DNA of 64,000 nt from contig JBHGNT010000003.1 of assembly GCA_043228905.1 (NCBI GenBank), positions 22,568,001 through 22,632,000 of the forward strand. The letters run 5' to 3'. The notes beneath the pieces were generated by a model, which saw nothing but the letters and a program-made list of their open reading frames with translations, had not been told where the DNA came from and made no database searches. The stretch is from Azolla caroliniana. Its lineage: Eukaryota > Polypodiophyta. Of the stretch, positions 30,172-40,920 are shown in pieces. The position numbers and the translations under genes were made by a program. Within the stretch, counting starts at the first letter, position 1. Each line of letters starts with the position of its first letter.

Positions 30172-33096
30172 CATGTACCCGAGCTCTCAAGGCCATTGAT
30201 CTCAGTCGGACAACTAGATGAAGACGGCATTCGTGCCGGTTTTTCTTCGGGAGGGTGGACACTCCACAGGGGGAACCTCCTGCTTGCTAGAGGACCTAAG
30301 ATACACTCATTGTATCCGCTACATGTTACGCTCAGAGAGGGTAACCTGTTTTTGGTGGATATTCCTGTGTCATCACTATGGCACCGAAGATTAGGACACC
30401 TCAGCAAGGCCGGCATCACGCACCTATCCAGAGCCGGGTACATCCCCAAACTCTCCTTCTCCGACCATCAATTCTGCGAGCATTGCCAGTATGGCAAACA
30501 AGTAGCCGCATCACACCCGACATCAGCACCAAAAGAAACGAGACCTCTCGATTTAGTCCATTCGGACGTCTGTGGCCCAATGCCGCATCAGTCTCTAGGC
30601 GGTGCCTCTTACTTCGTCAGTTTTATTGACGATTCGACTCGAAAGGTGTGGGCTTATCCGATTCGCACCAAAGATCGTGTCTTCTCGATCTTCTCAGATT
30701 GGCTCGCTATGGTAGAAAATCAAACCGACCGAAAGCTGAAATGCCTTCGGACAGACAATGGGGGAGAGTTCAAATCCGATGAATTCGTCAAATTCTGCCG
30801 ACAACGCGGCATCCGACGTGAATTTACGGCACCACACAGTCCGGAGCAAAACGGGATTGCAGAACGAATGAATCGGACGATCCAAGAAAGGATAGTTTCC
30901 ATGCTCCAACACTCCGGACTGTCGGATGGCTTCTGGGCAGAGGCTCTACTCACGGCAGTACACATAATCAATATGTCGCCAAGTAGACCTCTAGGACTTC
31001 AAATTCCTCAGGAACTATGGATCGGCAGTAAGCCGAATTACGACAAGCTGAGGATCTTCGGATGCGAGGCGTACGCCCTTATTCCGAAAGATGATCGCCG
31101 AAAACTTGCACCTCGGTCCAGGAAATGCATTTTCCTTGGATATGGATCAGACGGCGAAATGGGATACCGACTCTGGGACCCCGAACGCAGACAAATCGTC
31201 CGAAGTTCGGACGTTGTGTTCAACGAGTCGGCTATGAACCCATCAGTCGAAAAACCAATCGAAGTCCGAAGGGTAACATTCTCCGATGTGCCGACCCTTC
31301 AAGAAGGCCCCGCTCTCAACACACGGTCAGCTTCACGGGCAGCTGAACCTTATACTACCGACTCGGACAACTCTGACTCGGCACAGCCGAATGATTCGGT
31401 TTCGGACCATCCGACCTCGATACCCGATGCGAACAGCCCAATCCTACTTCGACGATCCGAGAGACTGTCGCAACCTCCGGAGAGATATTCTCCTGGAATT
31501 TTCTTCACCGACGCCGGCGAACCGACGTCTTACGAAGAAGCATCGACATCTGTCGATTCAGCCACCTGGCATCTGGCGATGGAGTCGGAAATGCACTCCA
31601 TTCGGGCGAACAAGACTTGGGATCTGGTCGAATTACCTAGGAACCGACGTGCTCTTCCTTGCAAGTGGGTTTATCGACTAAAAGAGACGTCAGATTCGAC
31701 CACCCCAAAGTACAAGGCCAGATTAGTTGCGAAGGGCTTCCGACAAGAATATGGCGTCGACTTCGACGAGATTTTTTCACCAGTGGTGAAAATGACAACC
31801 CTTCGTCTTCTGCTCGGCGTCGTGGCAGCCGACAACTTGGAGCTGATTCAGCTAGATGTAAAAACAGCCTTCCTCCATGGTGATCTCGAGGAGGAAATTT
31901 ATATGGAGCAGCCAAAAGGCTTCGTGGCAACTGGCCAAGAACATCTAGTCTGCCGACTCAGGAAGAGTCTATACGGCCTCAAACAGGCACCGCGACAATG
32001 GTACAAGAAGTTCGACGACTTCATCCAATCGATCGGCTTCTCAAAAAGCGATGAGGACCATTGTCTCTTCACCAACACAGCTCAAGATGGATCACCCATC
32101 TTCCTCATCATTTACGTGGACGACATGCTGATCTCTGGACGCCACGCGGGCGAACTTGCCGATCTCGTTCGGCAACTGCGGTTGAAGTTTGCCATGAAGG
32201 ACCTCGGTCCGGCACGACACATCCTTGGCATGAAGATTAGTCGGCATCGCAATACACGACATCTTTTTTTGTCTCAGACCAACTATATCGGACGTGTCTT
32301 GGAACGCTTCAACATGCAATCAGCCAAATCTGCTTCAACCCCACTCCCTATGAATCTTCGGCTCTCTCAGCGAGACTGCCCGACATCCGGTTCGGAGGGG
32401 GAAGATATGAAGTCGGTACCGTATGCACCGGCAGTCGGCTCCCTTATGTACCTGATGGTCGCGACACGGCCTGACATCTCTCATGCCGTAGGAGTCGTTA
32501 GCAGATTTATGCACAATCCTGGCCGATCGCATTGGAACGCAGTCAAGCATGTGTTCAGATATCTGGCTGGCACAAAAGATCACGGCATTCTTTTCTGTCC
32601 GAACCGAACCTCAGGCGTAGTCGGTTACACCGACTCGGACTTCGCCGGCTGTATAGACAGTCGGAAATCAACAACCGGATACTGCTTCAAATTCGGCAAT
32701 GGAGCAATCTCGTGGAAGTCGAAACTTCAGGAGTGCACAGCGACCTCAACGACCGAAGCAGAATATGTAGCTGCGTCCGACGCAGCAAAAGAAGCTTTGT
32801 GGCTCGGTCGGCTGGCGCACACGTTTCGACAAGTCGAACATGACTCGGCTCCAGTTGTCTACAGCGACAGTCAAGGTGCTGTTGCCTTGTCGAAAAATCC
32901 GGTTCACCACAACGCCTCCAAACATATCGACGTTCGATATCACTTCGTTCGGGACTGCGTCATTTCAGGGAAAATCGGTCTAGAGAAAATATCCACAACC
33001 GACAATGTCGCAGATGGAATGACCAAGTGTCTTTCGGCAGACCGTTTTCGGTCTCTTCGGCATCAGATGGGCGTAACGACAAACCAGTCCGGTTAG
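30172..33096 (+). CDS. Copia integrase, reverse transcriptase and RNase H, downstream of an in-frame TGA
   Basis: In frame with gag-protease, numbered from its Met. The gag-pre-integrase HHCC zinc domain (W434-H-R-R-L-G-H; C466-x2-C) is followed by the integrase core with D496, D559 and E595, an exact D-D-35-E spacing. The reverse transcriptase runs from WVYRLKETSDS, with catalytic D926 (QLDVKTAFLHG) and YVDD at 1012-1015, and copies the RNA genome into cDNA. RNase H has Y-T-D1185-S-D and TEAEYVAAS. It ends at a TAG after residue 1338, a normal copia length. No other stop or frameshift is seen. It has no good initiation codon of its own; without stop-codon read-through it could not be made from genomic RNA. 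Some Tork/Tnt1-like features are present, but the lineage is not certain. Confidence 0.9.
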   Translation, partial: HVPELSRPLISVGQLDEDGIRAGFSSGGWTLHRGNLLLARGPKIHSLYPLHVTLREGNLFLVDIPVSSLWHRRLGHLSKAGITHLSRAGYIPKLSFSDHQFCEHCQYGKQVAASHPTSAPKETRPLDLVHSDVCGPMPHQSLGGASYFVSFIDDSTRKVWAYPIRTKDRVFSIFSDWLAMVENQTDRKLKCLRTDNGGEFKSDEFVKFCRQRGIRREFTAPHSPEQNGIAERMNRTIQERIVSMLQHSGLSDGFWAEALLTAVHIINMSPSRPLGLQIPQELWIGSKPNYDKLRIFGCEAYALIPKDDRRKLAPRSRKCIFLGYGSDGEMGYRLWDPERRQIVRSSDVVFNESAMNPSVEKPIEVRRVTFSDVPTLQEGPALNTRSASRAAEPYTTDSDNSDSAQPNDSVSDHPTSIPDANSPILLRRSERLSQPPERYSPGIFFTDAGEPTSYEEASTSVDSATWHLAMESEMHSIRANKTWDLVELPRNRRALPCKWVYRLKETSDSTTPKYKARLVAKGFRQEYGVDFDEIFSPVVKMTTLRLLLGVVAADNLELIQLDVKTAFLHGDLEEEIYMEQPKGFVATGQEHLVCRLRKSLYGLKQAPRQWYKKFDDFIQSIGFSKSDEDHCLFTNTAQDGSPIFLIIYVDDMLISGRHAGELADLVRQLRLKFAMKDLGPARHILGMKISRHRNTRHLFLSQTNYIGRVLERFNMQSAKSASTPLPMNLRLSQRDCPTSGSEGEDMKSVPYAPAVGSLMYLMVATRPDISHAVGVVSRFMHNPGRSHWNAVKHVFRYLAGTKDHGILFCPNRTSGVVGYTDSDFAGCIDSRKSTTGYCFKFGNGAISWKSKLQECTATSTTEAEYVAASDAAKEALWLGRLAHTFRQVEHDSAPVVYSDSQGAVALSKNPVHHNASKHIDVRYHFVRDCVISGKIGLEKISTTDNVADGMTKCLSADRFRSLRHQMGVTTNQSG

Positions 33097-33280
33097 AGCC
33101 GGACACAGAGCAGGATGGTTCCCGACAACCGACATCAGTTCCTTAATGATCGGCTTCAACTGTTCCGACCCGACCAGTTCGGTCTTCTGCCTTCGGACCC
33201 TGCCGACTCGAACAAAGCTGATATGTCCGAGAACCTAAGTCTATACCTGTAACCTTAGATAACCCATGTATACGCCCATT

Positions 33281-33289
33281 ACGGGGGAG
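33281..33289 (+). other. Polypurine tract
   Basis: ACGGGGGAG abuts the 3' LTR. It is the plus-strand primer for reverse transcription. Confidence 0.85.
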
Positions 33290-33457
33290 TGTCGAATACC
33301 TGTGTATAATGGACGTATTCACACCATCCCGTTTTGGCCATTTATGTAATTAGCATAAAGGGTAGTTGCCCTAAGTCGGTCACTATATATAGTGACCTTG
33401 TAACCTCTTTGTGAGGTTGGTTGTTGTATTGTTGCTTTATGAAATAAGAAACTCTTT

Positions 33458-33511
<54 letters not shown>

Positions 33512-33597
33512 CAACGACCTACAGTCTGTCATACACAGGAAATAAACAGGAATCGAGTGCTTCAAGATCTTCCGCACAGACGACATTGCTTCCAACA
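33290..33597 (+). repeat. 3' LTR of the copia element
   Basis: 308 bp. It matches the 5' LTR base for base except for a longer, uninterrupted TC run (about 33459-33507) and loss of one GT before it. It is followed by CCCTT (33598-33602), the right target duplication. Confidence 0.95.
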
Positions 33598-33602
33598 CCC
33601 TT

Positions 33603-36600
33603 TTTCTCCAAGTGTCTTATATGTGCCCAACCTTCTCGTGAAATAGCCATGACGATGGCACCCATGTAGACTAAAAGCCATCATTTCTTTGCTCTCAAAT
33701 TGATATTGCAAATAGGGTAGGTGTAATACGCACAACATCAACAACCAAAACTATGTTTAGTTTTAATCAATTAGTGGTGGGATAGTTGGAACACAATTAT
33801 CATAGGAACTAGGACAATTCCATAAGCATCTACGACACACGTGATTATGTGATGGTGTGGGAGTTTTAGGTGGTGTGCTATATAAAGGGAACTAGTTAAC
33901 CCCGAGATGTTATTGAGAATCAATTAGTGAGGTGAAGCTGTCTTCGTCGTGTTTGTTATTCAACTACCAAGGTATAACATAAGGTAGTATTTCAGGGTAT
34001 GGGACATTGATGGTATTTTATGTTCGTCTCATGTCCTTCTATTCAGAATGGCCGATGTAGTTGAGCACCCTTAATTTGTTCTTTTATTTGAATTCTCATT
34101 ATTTCGTTGATCATTAATTCAACTCACAATAGTAGATCATAGTTAAATGTCGTTGAGTTTAATTGTTCATGGGCTTATCAATGGATTTTTGCCTTAGTTC
34201 GCTTTTCGGCTTTGAGAGAGTAAAAGTGAATGTAAAAGTGAATGTCAAATGATGGGGGCATTATTATAATCTATAACCATACAAAAGGACAAATAGTTTG
34301 GGGGAACTTCAAGAACATGTGATCTTCTTCATGTGCATCCCAACCATAACCAACAGGTGTTAGCCTACTTGTAAACTTTATAATGCGTATGCAATATGTC
34401 GTGAATTCTCCTCAAAATGTAGCATTGTGTAGGATTCTAACATTCTTTTATGTGACCTCATGATCTTTATATGTACATTATTGTAACATTCCACTACACA
34501 CAAACTAGTAGGTATGCTTCAAGGATCCATAGAGGACGAGCATGCATAGCTCCAGGGACACTATAAATATAGAAGAAAAAATGTTGTCATGCCATTTAGG
34601 TTCAACTTCAATCTTTGGTTAATTCACTCATGGACTCTTGTTATCGTTCTCATTAGATGCTTGAAGTCTCTTTAGAGGTCGGTTGGTGTGAATAAAGGGT
34701 TGTGATGAGTCTCTTTAGAGGTAATTATTCACACCAAGCATGAATAATACGAGAACAAGAGGATAACACAATACATTTGCCCAAGTCACGGTTAGTACTA
34801 GTAGAACATGATTAACATTCCCACTTGATGGATCTGCAAATTATTTACTCCCAAGCGACATTGACCTAGTGGAGGGGTAAGGAACACTTCCACTCTCTTG
34901 GAGGTTACATAGGTTAATATGCACACTAATCTATATATACTTGTGCACTTTAGAGATTGACGGTGGAATATTTTAAGTGATTGACAATGGAATAATTATA
35001 AAGTTATGAGGTTTGAAATATTGTATTGTAAAGTTATCCTCACCATCATACTCCTAAAAAGCAAAGCTAAAGGAGAAGATCAAAGCACAACAACCAAGCA
35101 AATTATGTGATTGTTAGACCATGCAAAGGGAGTGACTTGGGAGTTCCATAATTCAAACCCACACAAACCTACTTCTCTTAAAAGTCAAACATTTATAGAG
35201 ATTATGCAACAACCACTAATTGGTGAAGGATTGTATAATGATGAAGTGTGAAATCTATTATTCATATATTTTTGAGTTAATGAGTTTAGGCCATTTTGAA
35301 ATGTGTGGAGTTTAAAAGGGAGTTTCCTTTGTAGTTGATCTCGAGTACATTGACACAAAACCGATTGGCTCTTTAAAGAGTGACCTTACCTAGAAATGAC
35401 CCCAACATTGCATCGAAAGCACCATTATTGTTATGTATCAAGTCATGTGTTCCAAGAGTAGATTGACTATCATGTGGTCATCATGAGCAAGGTCCAAGTG
35501 CTCCACGAGCAGTAAATTACATGTCTAGAAAATGTAGTATTGAGTACTGGATGTGAGGTGTTACCTTTATTCCTTGGCCCTAAATGAATGTTTCCTTTCA
35601 CTAGCTTCCATCACCAATCCTAAGGGAGACTTCTTGCCCTCGAACATGTACCTTATAATACCCTCTCAACCCCCTTCCATCAACCAAATCCTAGGCAATC
35701 TTGTCATTTGCAAATATATCAATTGTAAAATATTATATGTATTGTCTACAATTGGGTAAACATGTTATGTAAAGAAAGAGTTTTGCTTTGAGAAAAGATA
35801 AACGAGGAGAGGAAGTAATCTTATAAAGGTATAACATATATATAAACAAGGAGGAATCAGGATCGACTCTCGAGGAATCATGATCACAAAAGATGTATGA
35901 TTGATATTTAAAGTGTGGGATAATTGTTCTTTTCAAAGTACTTATGCTCTTTGAGTTCCAAGGAAGTAAGAATGTCAATTGAGACTTCTTGTACAATGTG
36001 CTTGGTAATAACATTTTCATTGCAAGGAATTGCTTGGTAATGGAGCCCCAAAAGTAAATAAGGTTATGCGTAGACATGGTAAAAAGGTTTTCTTGTGTGT
36101 CAACAATATTCTCAATAGAAAAATTAGTCATTAGTTTCCAGAAACTTCTATCATGAAAGCATGGCATGCCAATAAAATGTATGTTATGATTATGGGTATT
36201 TCTAATTATTTCTTCTTGATTTTCTCGTTTTCTTCACAAATTTCCCTTTGTGCAACAACTACCTAATTATTCTCTATATTATTCCAAATTCATCTCATTT
36301 CCGTTATGGGTCTTCTTTTGTCTAGTTTAGTAATAGTCGTTGTAAAAAGGAATACATTGAAACAAACGAAGGCTCTATTGCTTAGCTATATATATATATA
36401 TACGAGTATGGGACTGCGAAACTTGGTAAATATTTGAATATATATTATTCAAAAAAGTTGCTTTTAGGTATATGACCAATGTATTCCAACCATAGTATGA
36501 ACCATACGTACCATACGTGCATTCACGTTAGCGAATGATTGAACCATTCGCGTAAGAAAAACACCCTCAAATAATGATAAATACCATACTTTTGGATTAT

Positions 36601-39600
36601 CTATTTATTATGAGGTAAATAATCCTAAAAAATGGAAAAAAAACAAATAAAAAGAATTTAAAAAATGGGAATAAAACAAAACAAAAAACTCAAGAATGTT
36701 TGAATAACATTCACATTCGTTTTCCAACTTAGGAAAACGAATGTTATGCTAGACGAACACGAATTTTACGTACTTTGGTTCCAACTTTACACCACATATT
36801 ATTTTACATAAAATATGGATCCTACCATTTAAAACCATTATTTGTGAATTCGCATGGATTATTGTCCGAGGTTTGGGAATGTGTGAGTGGATAAATAACT
36901 ACTTTTAATCTAGGTCAAATGATGGAGAAACGTCTCTTTCGAGAAGCTTAATTAGGCATTATTTCTAAAATTAGGTCTACGTAGGTGATTGTATACGAGC
37001 CAACCTTCCGGTATCTCTTGCTCGAAGTAAGTATAATACATGCCTCACTTGTTGCATGACTATTTGGGGTATAATAATCTATGCAAGACACAAAAACTTC
37101 ACAATTACAAAACCTACGTTGAGGAAGGCACGTGTGCGCCTAAAGAGACGTGCAAAATCAACAACCTCAATACTAACTTCAATATATAGGTGCATATCAT
37201 GATATCTGGTTAGTGCACTCAATTTCTACGAAGGAGGTGAAGTGGGCACACACTTTGACAGGTATACCACTTTGATGCAATAAATTATTTCTTATATTTG
37301 TAAATCTACTTTCATTGGATGCATCTCCACGCGAGGTGTTTATTACGTTTGAAATCGCTAGAACAAATCAAGGCATTGTATAACATCCTTGCATTGTGAA
37401 CACAAAAGGCAAAGGCAAACAATATGTGATTTGTTTGTTTCCATATTTAATGAACATGGTTATTAACATGATACATAACATGCATCGACATGCTTTTGGG
37501 AAAATATGGAGAATGTCGGTAGCAAATGTGTTATGCATTCATATAGCATAATTGAATAGGTAATCATCTCACAAGGCAAGCACAAATTTTGGTTATGGAA
37601 AAGTGGGACTCTCATTATGATGTCCACAATAACTTATATGGTGGACAATCATTTGTCTATGATTCAAATACAATGTCAATGGATTAGGCAAAAGGTGGGT
37701 AAAATCTTACCACCATAAGAAAAGGCATTTAGGTGTAAAAGGGCAAAAAGATCCTTAATATTTCAAGCATGATTTTCCAAAATATGACCCCCACTTGTAC
37801 AAGTATGTGAATGTCGTATACCCAATATTGTTTCCAATTGTGTGTGTGTGTGTGTGTTATAATTTATATTTAAGAGAGCATAAGATTACAATATTTCAAG
37901 AAGTAAACCGAAGTGACAAATAATGTTATTAATTAGTGTGTGTTTGTGGCATATACACATGCTCGTGTTAGTTGAAAGGCAACACCAACAAACTATGATA
38001 TCACATGCATCACATTATTACAATGTAGTCATGATTATCTTGTTTAAAACTATTTTTTTTAGTCTCGATGGACAAGTAATTCCTTTACTCAAATCTATAG
38101 AATGCTCAATCTTTGTCCTCCCAAGGATGTTAAAATGTCATAAGCACCTTTGGTTTTTTCTCTCTTGGTTGTCTTTCCCATCATTTAGTTCAAAGCTACC
38201 ATGTTACCCAACTTCCATCCATCTTCTATCATATAATGCCTGTTTGCAATTTGATTGCTACACATGTCAATGACTCTCCTCTTTATATATCAAAATTTAC
38301 GAGCTTTCTACCTATGGTTATTTTCACACTAACTCTAATTGAGGAGGTGTCACTTTTAAGTATATTTTCCATAGAAAGGTGTCATTATTTACCATATCAG
38401 GGTATAAACATGGTGTAAAACAATACTATCTCCCACATCTCTTTAACACATTTATGCTTTTTCCCTCCTCTTTTCGTGACCAATCATCAAAACAAAAGTT
38501 TACGTTTATTCCACCCATAAGGTTTTTCTACCAAGGGTACCCCATCAATATTGCAAATGATGGGATTGAAGGTACACAAACACATGTTTTTTTCCTTAGT
38601 CTACCTACCATGAATGGATCTTCTAAACTAGAAGAGTTCTTATTCGAGAAAGACATTTTATTCCTTCCCCAAGCAAGTGTAGTGTGAATGTGGACGTAAA
38701 AAGTTTATTATTTGTAGAGTTTATGAGTCATGACCATGAATTTCTAAAGGTTCTACCAACCTTAAATAATTGTTTTTATCATTTCAATAAGGTAAAGTAT
38801 AATATATATTGGAATTAAGTGATATCAAACGCAATATGTGTTGTGATGTCTATTGTGCAAGGGTTTCCTATTGTTTTTTTTCAAAATAAGTGTGCTATGA
38901 TTCCTGGCTACCTAGAAAGATTGTATAGGAAAAAAAACATACGACAAATTTGCCTTCAAAGAAACATAGTAAAGAAGCCTAGTTTGGTGCCCATTATTAC
39001 AAGATACCCGTGATTATCTCGTTTACTACTAAATCCTTACTACCTTACGTGTGTATTGATATGTACTTCCATGTCTATAATACCATTGTTTATTGTGGCA
39101 TATAAAATGCCTATGTTAGTTGAAAAACAATAGAATTGATGATAGTATGCGAAAGAGATGAGTAATTCGATAAGCATCGGAGGGAGATCTGGCCGTTCCT
39201 CAAGTACTTTCTAGGTGCGAATGAATCCATGGCATGTGTCCAAACCTTCACATGTGGAACCTAGTCAAAAGATCAATAATCTTGGGCCACATCGATCGAG
39301 GCTATTCACATACATTTTCTCCCTTGCTTCCTAAACCATAGAAAAGGAATCAACAATAGAACTGATTTAAAAATCATAACAATATGGGTAATAAATTCCT
39401 CCCCCGAAAACAAATGAATTTTAATTATTAAAATGAATAAGTAAAATAGATGTGACGCCCGTTTTCATGATTAAATTTGATAAATGCTAGCCTTACATGA
39501 TAGACACGTGAAAATTTTATTTTCCACGTGTCATATTTGGATTAGGCACAAATCCCTTCATTGTCTCCTGAGGAAAGACATTTTTGCGAAACCACCTTGT

Positions 39601-40180
39601 GATGATAAGTGGTATTGCAAACCTTTGGAAGGCGGTTTTGAAGAAATTGAATTTACTTACTCAATTTTGCCTAAAAACAAAAACAAATTGATGAGAAACC
39701 AGGAGAGCTAGAAATTAAAGAACTTACGGAAATTATGTATGTATATGAAATAGGATTCACAAAACAGGCTTTTATCCATTTTAATTTAACTTTAAAAAAT
39801 CAAATATTAAGAAATAAAAAATGTGTCTTACTCATAATTAAAAAAAGGAGTTAGATAATGATTACAATTATTGTGATAAATTAATAGTTTATTTTTAAAT
39901 ACTTTCGATTAATCTGCTAATGAGTCTTCTTTTATTTAGTTCTCAAAATGATCTTTGACACTATGTATTCAAATAGAAAAAATAATTTAACTAATTCATA
40001 GTTAATATTGATTATTAGTTTAAATAATTAAAAGTTGAGTAAGAAAAGAGCAATTTTTTTACTAGGAAATAAATTTTGAAAAATAAATAAAATGGCGATA
40101 ATAATTTATTGATATGGGAAAGGTTGAACGTAGATATTTGATTAAATAATTAATATACATAATAAAGTTTTTAATTTTAT
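33603..40180. other. Intergenic, nothing recognised except hairpins
   Basis: 6.6 kb of AT-rich sequence. Open frames at 35733-36167 (-) and 37923-38687 (+) have no motif and are not called. It contains a 13-bp inverted repeat (34683-34695 with 34725-34737), the hairpin cluster at 36.5-36.75 kb, (TA)n near 36390, (GT)n at 37838-37856, and a TATA-like CTATATAAAGGG at 33879 with nothing obvious downstream. Confidence 0.5.
36531..36744. repeat. Cluster of three perfect hairpins sharing a GAATG/CATTC core
   Basis: GCGAATG/CATTCGC (36531-36551, loop 7), GAATGTT/AACATTC (36694-36712, loop 5) and, directly abutting it, ACATTCGTTTTCC/GGAAAACGAATGT (36713-36744, 13-bp stem, loop AACTTA). The hairpins lie in A-rich non-coding sequence. 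They may be subterminal repeats of a DNA transposon, but no termini were found. Confidence 0.6.
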
Positions 40181-40189
40181 TAATTGTTT

Positions 40190-40255
40190 TTTTTTTTTAC
40201 CCCGAGCTCCTTCTCCTTCTCCGAAAGGCGTCTTTTTGAGAGACAGAGGAGAGTG

Positions 40256-40287
<32 letters not shown>

Positions 40288-40742
40288 GCAGAGCTCGCTT
40301 TTCCGCCATAGCCAGAAACAAGCAAAACCAAGGAAAGAAGCTTCTCCTTCTCCGACATTCTATATCTTCATTTCATCTTCGAACTTCCAGTAGATTCGTT
40401 CGTCATCTCCTTTTTTCTATCTTCCCTAATTTTGATTTCTTCGATCTTCCGTAGATTCGTTTCTTCATCGATCTTTCATAGCTTATTTCTTCTTCCTCTT
40501 CTTTTTCGATCTTCCATCGCTTCATTCTTCATCTTCGATCTTTCGTAGGTTATTCTTCATTCTTCGATCTATTTTCATCTCTATTCTTCTTCTTCATTCT
40601 CCACTTTTCTTCGATCTTCTATGATTCCATTCTTCTTCACACTTCTATTTTGATATTCTTCGTCGATCTTCGATAGCTCCACTCTTCTTTTTCTTTATCC
40701 TCTTAATTGTGCTGAGATCATCGATCGACTCTTCCATGTCTC
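40190..40742 (+). promoter_or_regulatory. Presumed leader and proximal promoter of the CCCH gene
   Basis: Pyrimidine-rich, with (CT)n at about 40255-40283 and eight or so degenerate repeats of TTCGATCTTYC(R)TAG between 40380 and 40680. This is typical of a plant 5' UTR. The only ATGs in it open two short upstream ORFs (40621-40653 and 40736-40777). The TSS is not determined. Confidence 0.5.
40621..40653 (+). other. Upstream ORF 1 (10 codons)
   Basis: MIPFFFTLLF then TGA, 90 nt before the main ATG. Initiation context is weak (pyrimidine at -3). Relevant only if transcription starts upstream. Confidence 0.4.
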
Positions 40743-40777
40743 ATGGAATATATGAGCTCTCCTTATTCTGCCCTTGA
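40736..40777 (+). other. Upstream ORF 2 overlapping the main start codon
   Basis: [13 protein letters not shown] then TGA. Its ATG is 7 nt before the main ATG in another frame, and it ends 32 nt inside the coding sequence. Ribosomes using it would miss the main start, so it could dampen translation. Context is weak (T at -3 and +4), favouring leaky scanning. Confidence 0.5.
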
Positions 40778-40920
40778 TTCTTCCTCAATCTCCGCAGAAT
40801 GGATTCATCAGCAGAATCAGCAGAATTATCCACTGAATCAACAGAGTTATCAAGAGAATCCTCATCAGAATCAACAGATTATGCAGATGATTCCTGTTCC
40901 TGCAGAGATTGGATTAGAAG
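40743..40920 (+). CDS. CCCH gene exon 1
   Basis: Encodes [20 protein letters not shown] and a Gln/Asn-rich stretch to GLE. Ends G|GTGAGA (phase 1). The frame after the donor runs into a stop within 20 nt, supporting splicing here. Confidence 0.75.

Larger units (their letters stand above)
28230..33597 (+). mobile_element. Complete Ty1/copia LTR retrotransposon, recent insertion
   Basis: A 5,368-bp element bounded by two LTRs (298 and 308 bp, TG..CA-type ends TGTCG..AACA) and a perfect 5-bp TSD. Order: LTR, primer-binding site TGGTATCAGAGC, leader, gag-protease, integrase, reverse transcriptase, RNase H, polypurine tract, LTR. Integrase before RT defines Ty1/copia. The LTRs differ only in CT-repeat length, so it inserted very recently. 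Its coding region is much richer in GC and CpG than its surroundings. One in-frame TGA interrupts the polyprotein. Confidence 0.97.

Noticed and set aside
29169-32943. Many open frames on both strands inside the copia element
   Set aside because: They are shadows of the gag-pol frame caused by its higher GC content. None has a family motif.
33721-33976. Second possible LTR or promoter (CTATATAAAGGG)
   Set aside because: No target duplication, primer site, ORF or second copy. The TATA alone is weak evidence.
35733-36167. 144-codon open frame on the minus strand
   Set aside because: No recognisable domain and no second copy or coding bias that I could see. Left unannotated pending a protein search.
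37923-38687. Overlapping open frames on the plus strand that might be a gene
   Set aside because: Three short frames in different registers with hydrophobic, low-information composition. No splice-consistent model or family motif.
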